Origin: JBBQBQ01 sp038317685
GTDB lineage: Bacteria > Desulfobacterota > Desulfuromonadia > Desulfuromonadales > DDH964
Assembly: GCA_038317685.1 (NCBI GenBank)
Contig: JBBQBQ010000092.1
Coordinates: forward strand, 1 to 12,408
Reading direction: 5' to 3'
Length of the DNA stretch: 12,408 bases
The translations under genes and the position numbers were made by a program. This document shows, piece by piece, positions 6,138 to 12,408 of the stretch. Numbering within the stretch: position 1 is the stretch's first letter; every line of letters begins with the position of its first letter. The notes beneath the pieces were generated by a model that saw only the letters and a program-made list of their open reading frames with translations, ran no database searches and had not been told where the DNA came from.

Positions 6138-6803
6138 CTAACCGTCCCCAACCTCTGCCCTTTCGCAAACCGCTGCTCTGCCGCGAGGCGAGTCACGCCG
6201 CTGTGCCACCAGCAGCAAAGGCACCCGTTGCCGGTTGGGTACGGCTAATTGCAGCACCTCCCAGCGCCGCGAATCAAGAACAGCGAACCAGGACGTCACC
6301 TCCGCCGTCTCGGTGGCGCCGCCGGGATGTCCGGGGTATACCACCACCGCCAGGCGGCCACCTGTCGCCAGGCCTTCCGCCGCCTGGTGAAGGGCAGCGA
6401 GGGTCGTTCCCGGCCGGGTCAAAACCGAACGATCTCCCCCCGGCAGGTAACCGAGGTTGGCGATCACCACCCGGGCCGGCGTCTGGAGAAACTCGGCAAG
6501 CCTGCTGTGGCAAGCCGCCACCAGAGCGACTCCCGGCGCCGCCGTCAGGGCGGCCGGGTCGCTGACGGGGGAGTGGACCGGGACCGCGGACTGGCGCAGA
6601 CGTTCTTCTGTCTGGGTTAACGCCGCCCGTTGGATATCGAAGGCCAGCACTTTTCCACCAGGGGCCACCTGTTGCCAAAGGAAGAGGGAATCGACGCCGC
6701 GACCGGCGGTAAGATCGACGGCCAGGTCACCAGGGGCGAGAATGGACGCCAGCAGAGCATGGGACCAGGGAGTGATGCGGATCAGCGTTGAAGGGACAAC
6801 CAT
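6138..6803 (-). CDS. MnmM/YtqB-like SAM-dependent methyltransferase (rRNA_methylase family)
   Basis: 221 residues with a Rossmann methyltransferase fold. SAM motif I is DLTAGRGVDSLFL at 30-42, followed by an acidic strand end VLAFDI at 52-57. The family-specific motif NLGYLPGGD is at 116-124, then T-x-x-A-L-x-x-A about 15 residues on, and VVYPGHPGG at 154-162 with a nearby Glu. These match the family annotated as putative rRNA methylases that includes Bacillus YtqB (MnmM), a tRNA wobble-uridine (nm5U to mnm5U) methyltransferase. Whether this member acts on tRNA is inferred from family only. Motif I has Arg where many relatives have Asn (G-R-G for G-N-G). The start lies 9 bases after the TerB-like stop and lacks a good ribosome binding site, suggesting translational coupling. 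It is last in the crcB operon. Confidence 0.85.
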   Translation of the reverse strand: MVVPSTLIRITPWSHALLASILAPGDLAVDLTAGRGVDSLFLWQQVAPGGKVLAFDIQRAALTQTEERLRQSAVPVHSPVSDPAALTAAPGVALVAACHSRLAEFLQTPARVVIANLGYLPGGDRSVLTRPGTTLAALHQAAEGLATGGRLAVVVYPGHPGGATETAEVTSWFAVLDSRRWEVLQLAVPNRQRVPLLLVAQRRDSPRGRAAVCERAEVGDG

Positions 6804-6812
6804 GGCGGAAGG

Positions 6813-7265
6813 TCAGCCCTGGCCGCGAATTTCGTTGAGTACCCTGAGTTTGAGATCGATCGCCTGGCGGGGGGAGATATGCAGCAGCGCCGCCAGCTGG
6901 CGGGCCAGAGCATCCTCATACTTATCAAGAATGCCATCGACGTAGACAATCCGCCAGAGGGTTTCCATCAACTCCAGCTTCTCCTCCAGCCCGAAGCTGG
7001 CGTTAATTTCGCGAGCGAACTGGAAAAGGTCGGAACTCTCCCTTCGCGCCTTCCGTGCCTCGTTCATGAGAAGCCTCAGGGCTTCGGCGTCGAGGTTGAA
7101 ACGGCTCCGCAGCAGTTCCAAGGTCAACTCCTCTTCGCGCGGATCGAGATGGTGGTCGGCATAGGCCATCTCCAGCAGAATGGCGCAGCTGGCGACCTGC
7201 AATCGGTCGGGTTGGTCGGCATGGTCGGGTGCGGCGTCAAAGAGTTGGCGCAAACGGCTCAGCAT
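6813..7265 (-). CDS. TerB-like protein
   Basis: 150 residues, all helical in appearance, with the two TerB-family acidic loops: AYADHHLDPREEE near 35-47 and VYVDGILDKYED near 108-119. These resemble the A-D-G-x-(I/L)-D-x-x-E metal-binding signatures of TerB/COG4103 proteins. The family name comes from tellurite resistance operons, but lone TerB-like proteins of this kind have no established job and tellurite resistance should not be assumed. No signal peptide or membrane segment. The start at 7265 is 7 bases after the DUF190 stop, with GGAG about 11 bases upstream that overlaps the end of that gene. Confidence 0.85.
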   Translation of the reverse strand: MLSRLRQLFDAAPDHADQPDRLQVASCAILLEMAYADHHLDPREEELTLELLRSRFNLDAEALRLLMNEARKARRESSDLFQFAREINASFGLEEKLELMETLWRIVYVDGILDKYEDALARQLAALLHISPRQAIDLKLRVLNEIRGQG

Positions 7266-7272
7266 AAGGGGA

Positions 7273-7605
7273 CTACTCCGAATAACGAATGACGTGGACT
7301 TTTTCCAGGGTCACCAGGCCGCCCTTGAGCAGGGCGTCGAGCCGCGGCAGGATTTTATCGATCTTCTCGCGGGTATCGACGACCTCGATCACGATCGGAA
7401 GGTCGCTGGAGAGCCGCAACAGTTTGTCGCTATGGACCACGCTGCGGGCACCAAAGCCAGCGGCCCCTTTGAGGACTGAGGCACCGGCGAACCCTTCGCT
7501 GCGAAAGCGCTCAAGCAGCACCTCGTAAAGGGGGCGATGTTCGAAGCGATCCCCCTCTCCGATGAAAATGCGCATCAACGTCTGTTCCCCTTCCAGCTTT
7601 CGCAT
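7273..7605 (-). CDS. DUF190 (PII-like) protein
   Basis: 110 residues matching the DUF190 family. It opens with KLEGEQTLMRIFIGEGDR, then PLYEVLLERFRSEGFAGASVLKGAAGFGA, then VVHSDKLLRLSSDLPIVIEVVDTREKI, and closes with a G-L-V-T-L-E-K-V-x-V-I-R-Y strand. The fold is PII-like and may form trimers. It is repeatedly encoded beside crcB, so an accessory or regulatory role with the fluoride channel is likely but unproven. Its very strong AGGAGGAG ribosome binding site overlaps the crcB stop codon (TAG), and its start is only 9 bases from crcB, which argues for coupled expression. Confidence 0.93.
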   Translation of the reverse strand: MRKLEGEQTLMRIFIGEGDRFEHRPLYEVLLERFRSEGFAGASVLKGAAGFGARSVVHSDKLLRLSSDLPIVIEVVDTREKIDKILPRLDALLKGGLVTLEKVHVIRYSE

Positions 7606-7614
7606 GGACTCCTC

Positions 7615-7986
7615 CTAAAAGTGCCGTGCGACAAGAATGCCGACGGCGGCAAAGGCCAGACAGACAACGACGTTCAGCAGGATGTTGGCCCCCGCCTGGA
7701 GCATGCTCCCCTCTTCGAGGAGCCGGACCGTTTCGTAGGAAAAGGTTGAGAAGGTGGTGAACCCACCGAGAAACCCGGTGGCAATCCCCATGCGGACCTC
7801 GGGAGACAGGAGGGTACTGCGCAGGCTCCCTTCCATGACCAGCCCCAGCAGGAAAGAACCGATGACATTGACCGCCAGGGTTCCCCAGGGGAGGCCGCGC
7901 CCGGCCATGGTATAGGTCCACCCAGAAACGAAATAGCGGGTCAGGCACCCTGCGGCTCCGAACAGTCCGATGTAGAGATATTGCAT
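7615..7986 (-). CDS. crcB: fluoride ion channel FluC/CrcB
   Basis: 123 residues, four predicted membrane helices (about 3-22, 34-54, 66-88, 98-120). It works as an antiparallel dimer exporting fluoride across the inner membrane. Family residues are visible: GAAGCLTRYF at the N-terminus, WGTLAVNVIGSFLLG with the pore Asn40, and GFLGGFTTFSTFSYE at 71-85 carrying the pore phenylalanines and the central Na+-site TFST. It is full length. The ATG at 7986 has GGGGGAG 8 bases upstream. It is the first gene of a four-gene run (crcB, DUF190, TerB-like, MnmM-like) with 7-9 base spacings. No fluoride riboswitch was found in front of it. Confidence 0.96.
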   Translation of the reverse strand: MQYLYIGLFGAAGCLTRYFVSGWTYTMAGRGLPWGTLAVNVIGSFLLGLVMEGSLRSTLLSPEVRMGIATGFLGGFTTFSTFSYETVRLLEEGSMLQAGANILLNVVVCLAFAAVGILVARHF

Positions 7987-8026
7987 CCGAGCTTCTCCCC
8001 CGGCCGCCGGTCACGACCGCCCCGGC

Positions 8027-8055
8027 ATTATCGGTCGCCATCCTCCGCCTGTCAA
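8027..8055 (-). promoter_or_regulatory. strong sigma70 promoter for the crcB operon
   Basis: TTGACA (8055-8050, perfect) and GATAAT (8032-8027, 5 of 6) are separated by exactly 17 bases. Transcription should start near 8020, leaving a leader of only about 34 bases before crcB. The remaining 8056-8175 stretch downstream of pgi shows no convincing terminator or gene. Confidence 0.85.
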
Positions 8056-8175
8056 CCCGGGAAAACCGGCCCAGGGCAGGGCTCATCGCAACGGCGGAAG
8101 GACCGGACTGGAGCGGACCGGGGTTGGAGATAACAAGGATGAACCGGATGCGGCACGACCGGAAACAAGGGACCT

Positions 8176-9828
<1,653 letters not shown>

Positions 9829-9958
9829 GGCCGCTCCTTGTCCGTAGCAGAGGTTGTATTGACCTGATTGATATCCTGATCATCGTGACAAGCTTAGCAA
9901 ATATTCCCGCCAGGGCGAGCCGCAGCTGGGCCCGGGACCACACCGCCCCTTCACTCTC

Positions 9959-9987
9959 TTGCAACCGTCGGGACAATCTGCTAAACT
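9959..9987 (+). promoter_or_regulatory. probable rpoH promoter
   Basis: TTGCAA (9959-9964) and TAAACT (9982-9987) are separated by 17 bases, each with 4 of 6 consensus matches. The start point would fall near 9994, inside the CIRCE-like element that begins at the end of the -10, the usual geometry for repression by HrcA. Confidence 0.55.
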
Positions 9988-10015
9988 TTGGCACTCGCTT
10001 CGCGTGAGTGCCAAA
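9987..10015 (+). promoter_or_regulatory. CIRCE-like operator (HrcA site) before rpoH
   Basis: TTTGGCACTC and GAGTGCCAAA form perfect 10-base arms around a 9-base spacer. The CIRCE consensus is TTAGCACTC-N9-GAGTGCTAA. Here the third base of that consensus and its partner are both changed (A to G, T to C), so symmetry is kept. The spacer length is exactly canonical. It ends 35 bases before the rpoH ATG. Confidence 0.85.
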
Positions 10016-10050
10016 CACCTATTTTAACAAGGCAAAAAAAGGGGCTAGAG

Positions 10051-10890
10051 ATGTCCACACAGCTATTGCCGGTCGTCACCGACACCTTCGAACATTACAT
10101 GGCGCAGATCCATCGTTTCCCGCTCCTATCCAGGGAAGAGGAACATGACCTGGCGCTCCGCTACCGGGTCCAGGGGGACCGGGAGGCCGCCCACCAACTG
10201 ATCTGCGCCAATCTGCGCTTTGTCGTCAAGATCGCCAACGAATACCGGGCCTACGGTATGAAGGTCCTCGATCTGGTCCAGGAGGGGAACATCGGCCTGA
10301 TGATGGCGGTGAAGAAATTCGACCCGGACCGGGGCATCCGACTGATTTCCTATGCGGTCTGGTGGATCCGTGCCTACATTCAGAGCTTCATCATCCGCAG
10401 TTGGTCGCTGGTCAAGATCGGCACCACCCAGGCCCAGAAGAAACTCTTCTTCAAGCTCGGCCAGGCGCGGGAGGCACTGCGCCGCCTGACTGGCGAGGAG
10501 GACGCTGCCGAGTTGGCCCTGTCCCTCGCCGTCCGGGACGAAGAGGTTGCCGAAATGTCGGTACGCCTGTCGGGCCACGACACTTCTCTCGATGTCGAAC
10601 TTGTCGAAGGGGACGGCTACGCCCTTCTGGAGTCTCTGGCCGACGACCGTGACAATCAGGAAGAGACTTTGCTGCAGCGGGAGGAGGAGCGTCTCACCTC
10701 GAGCCGGGTCCGGGCGGCGTTGAAACAGCTCAACGAGCGGGAACGGCGTATCGTCCATGACCGCATCCTGTCCGACGCGCCACGCACCCTCCAGGAGTTG
10801 GCCGACGACTACGGCATCAGCCGCGAACGGGTGCGCCAGTTGGAGAAAAACGCCCTGGTCAAACTCAAGGGCTCCCTGGTTTACTCTTGA
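10051..10890 (+). CDS. rpoH: RNA polymerase sigma-32 heat-shock factor
   Basis: 279 residues of a group 3 sigma factor. Region 2 runs about 46-115: NLRFVVKIANEYRAYGMKVLDLVQEGNIGLMMAVKKFDP, then the -10-recognition stretch SYAVWWIRAYIQSFI. The RpoH-specific box reads QKKLFFKL at 129-136 (family form QRKLFFNL). Region 4.2 holds the helix-turn-helix TLQELADDYGISRERVRQLEKNAL at 247-269. It directs polymerase to chaperone and protease promoters. I chose the ATG at 10051 because RpoH proteins start just before this point and an AGGGG lies about 7 bases upstream. The frame opens earlier (9988) but that would run through the operator. No clear intrinsic terminator follows in 10891-11087. Confidence 0.96.
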   Translation: MSTQLLPVVTDTFEHYMAQIHRFPLLSREEEHDLALRYRVQGDREAAHQLICANLRFVVKIANEYRAYGMKVLDLVQEGNIGLMMAVKKFDPDRGIRLISYAVWWIRAYIQSFIIRSWSLVKIGTTQAQKKLFFKLGQAREALRRLTGEEDAAELALSLAVRDEEVAEMSVRLSGHDTSLDVELVEGDGYALLESLADDRDNQEETLLQREEERLTSSRVRAALKQLNERERRIVHDRILSDAPRTLQELADDYGISRERVRQLEKNALVKLKGSLVYS

Positions 10891-11087
10891 AGCTGACCGA
10901 ACCATCCGGGCACGAAATATCGGGCTCGAGCGGCTGAGCAGATGGTCAGGTTAAACGATTACTCCCAGAACGAAGACAGGGCCGCAACGATCTAGCAAGC
11001 ATTTCGGGATGCCGCCTGGGACGAGCAGAGTGGTGAGTGGGAAAGCCGAAAGTCCCTTGCTGCCGACAGTCCCTGGCAGATTCAAGT

Positions 11088-12408
11088 CTACGACCGCCTT
11101 CCCCTGCGTCCGACCTTCGGGGCGACTTTCTCAACCACCGCTTTTTTCTTCCGCGGTGTTGTTCCTTTAGCAGCCTTGGCCGGAGTCGGCCGGGCTGTTT
11201 TCTGTTTGGCCTTGGCCTTTTTTGGCTTGGCGATCGCTTTACCGCCTTTGGCCGCCGGCGCCACCCTCCCACGCCGGATGGCGATCGCGGGGAACTCCGC
11301 AATGGTCCGCCGCGGAATGGCATAGGTGAGCAACTTCTCGATCGCCTGCAACTGCGGCTGTTCTTCCGGACAGACCAGGGACAAAGCGACCCCGTCTTCG
11401 CCGGCCCGGCCGGTGCGGCCGATGCGATGCACGTAATCCTCCGGCACCTGGGGAAGCTCGTAATTGACTACATGCGGCAGTCGCTCGATATCGAGACCGC
11501 GAGCCGCCACGTCGGTCGCCACCAGCACCCGGAACTCGCCGCCTTTGAACTCCGCCAGGGTCCGGGTGCGGAGCGACTGGCTCTTGTTGCTGTGGATGGC
11601 GACCGCCTTGATCCCGTCGAAGAGGAGTTCGGCGGTCAGTTTGTCCGCGCCGTAGCGGGTACGGGTGAAGACCAGCACCTGCTGCCACTCCCCTTTGCGA
11701 ATCAAGTGCGAAAGCATTTCGCGCTTGCGGCTTTTTTCCACCGGGTAGACAGCCTGGATCACCGCGTCGGCCGCGATATTCTTGCGAGCCACTTCAATGC
11801 GTCGCGGCGTATGAAGAAGTTCGTCGGCGAGGGCCTTGATGCTCTGCGAATAGGTCGCCGAGAAGAGCAGGGTCTGACGCTCTTCCGGAAGATACTCCGA
11901 CACCTTGATAATGTCGTCGATAAAGCCTAGATCGAGCATCCGGTCCGCCTCGTCCAGCACCAGAAATTCGATCTCGGAAAGATTGATCGTCTCTCGCTGG
12001 GCATGATCGAGGAGGCGCCCCGGCGTCGCCACGACAATATCGACCCCGCGGTGCAGTCGCTCGATCTGCGCCTGAATATTCACCCCGCCATAGATCATGG
12101 TCGAGCGCAGCGACAGGCGCCGTCCGTAGTACTGCATCTGCTCGCTGACCTGCGCCGCCAGTTCGCGGGTCGGCACCAGCACCAGCACTCGCGGACGGCG
12201 GCGCTTGCGCACGGGGGTATTTTTACTGAGCATCTGCACGATCGGCAGGGCAAACGCCGCCGTCTTGCCGGTACCGGTCTGCGCACCGGCCAACAGATCG
12301 CTCCCCTCCAAAATCACCGGGATCGCCTGCGCCTGGATCGGGGTCGGCTGGCTATAGCCTTGGGCGGCAATTGCGCTCAGCAGTCCGGCGCAGAGGCCAA
12401 GAGATTCA
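11088..12408 (-). CDS. rhlE: RhlE-type DEAD-box RNA helicase, 5' end outside the window
   Basis: 439 residues are present. The frame continues to the right edge with ESLGLCAGLLSAIAAQGYSQ, so only a few N-terminal residues (typically M-x-F) are missing. All superfamily 2 motifs are seen: Q motif GYSQPTPIQ at 17-25, motif I AQTGTGKT at 42-49, PTRELA near 79-84, TPGR near 128-131, DEAD at 152-155, SAT at 183-185, FTRTR, ATDVAARGLDIE, and HRIGRTGRAG. The tail (last 65 or so residues) is very rich in Lys, Ala, Pro and Arg, ending VGRRGRRS, and probably binds RNA non-specifically. It unwinds short RNA duplexes using ATP, in ribosome assembly or mRNA turnover. RhlE is chosen over other DEAD helicases from overall motif context and basic tail. 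It converges on rpoH. Confidence 0.93.
   Translation of the reverse strand, partial: ESLGLCAGLLSAIAAQGYSQPTPIQAQAIPVILEGSDLLAGAQTGTGKTAAFALPIVQMLSKNTPVRKRRRPRVLVLVPTRELAAQVSEQMQYYGRRLSLRSTMIYGGVNIQAQIERLHRGVDIVVATPGRLLDHAQRETINLSEIEFLVLDEADRMLDLGFIDDIIKVSEYLPEERQTLLFSATYSQSIKALADELLHTPRRIEVARKNIAADAVIQAVYPVEKSRKREMLSHLIRKGEWQQVLVFTRTRYGADKLTAELLFDGIKAVAIHSNKSQSLRTRTLAEFKGGEFRVLVATDVAARGLDIERLPHVVNYELPQVPEDYVHRIGRTGRAGEDGVALSLVCPEEQPQLQAIEKLLTYAIPRRTIAEFPAIAIRRGRVAPAAKGGKAIAKPKKAKAKQKTARPTPAKAAKGTTPRKKKAVVEKVAPKVGRRGRRS

Noticed and set aside
7987..8055. Fluoride (crcB) riboswitch expected before crcB
   Set aside because: The leader from the predicted start site to the ATG is about 34 bases, and I could not match the crcB aptamer's conserved blocks.
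9988..10050. Earlier start for rpoH
   Set aside because: It would translate the CIRCE-like operator and add 21 residues not found in sigma-32 proteins.
10893..10949. CTGACC / GGTCAG inverted repeat after rpoH as a terminator
   Set aside because: The arms are six bases, the loop is over 40 bases and no T-run follows.
12317..12408. Helicase start at the GTG at 12317
   Set aside because: The frame continues upstream with a proper Q motif (GYSQPTPIQ), so this GTG is an internal valine and the true start lies outside the window.

Overview
The window reads as a chromosomal core segment of a GC-rich deltaproteobacterium of the Geobacter/Desulfuromonas/Pelobacter type (Desulfuromonadia). Three things suggest this: the order ispE - tRNA-Gln - prs - rplY, an RpoH sigma factor behind a CIRCE-type operator, and a GEMM-I class dinucleotide riboswitch of the form common in Geobacter. 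The assignment is inferred from recalled family knowledge, not from a search. No insertion sequence, phage gene, CRISPR array or integration site was seen, and no gap between genes exceeds about 270 bases.

Layout, left to right. Positions 1-2238 (minus strand) hold a housekeeping run read right to left: ispE (isoprenoid precursor kinase), a complete tRNA-Gln(TTG) with encoded CCA, prs (PRPP synthase), and the first 38 codons of rplY (ribosomal protein L25/Ctc), which runs off the left edge. Positions 2395-5873 (minus) hold a less ordinary set. It contains a 729-residue protein with a long coiled coil between two copies of the same roughly 80-residue module, a stand-alone response-regulator receiver with an unusual cysteine-rich loop, and an exported SYLF-domain protein. 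In front of the coiled-coil gene (about 5874-6083) are a sigma70-like promoter, a GEMM-I riboswitch aptamer and an overlapping intrinsic terminator. The base at the ligand-specificity position is A, which suggests a 3',3'-cGAMP (cAG) sensor rather than a c-di-GMP sensor.

Positions 6138-7986 (minus) form a tight operon, crcB/fluC (fluoride channel) - DUF190 - TerB-like - MnmM-like methyltransferase, with gaps of 7 to 9 bases and a near-consensus promoter. Positions 8176-9828 (minus) are pgi. It is divergent from rpoH (10051-10890, plus), whose promoter region contains a CIRCE-like inverted repeat. Converging on rpoH from the right edge is a RhlE-type DEAD-box RNA helicase (11088 to beyond 12408, minus) missing only its first few residues.

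The most interesting unit is the dinucleotide-riboswitch-controlled coiled-coil gene, with the Cys-rich receiver and the SYLF protein downstream on the same strand and no obvious terminator between them. The sequence suggests a second-messenger-controlled system of unknown function. The functional link between these genes is inference from position only.
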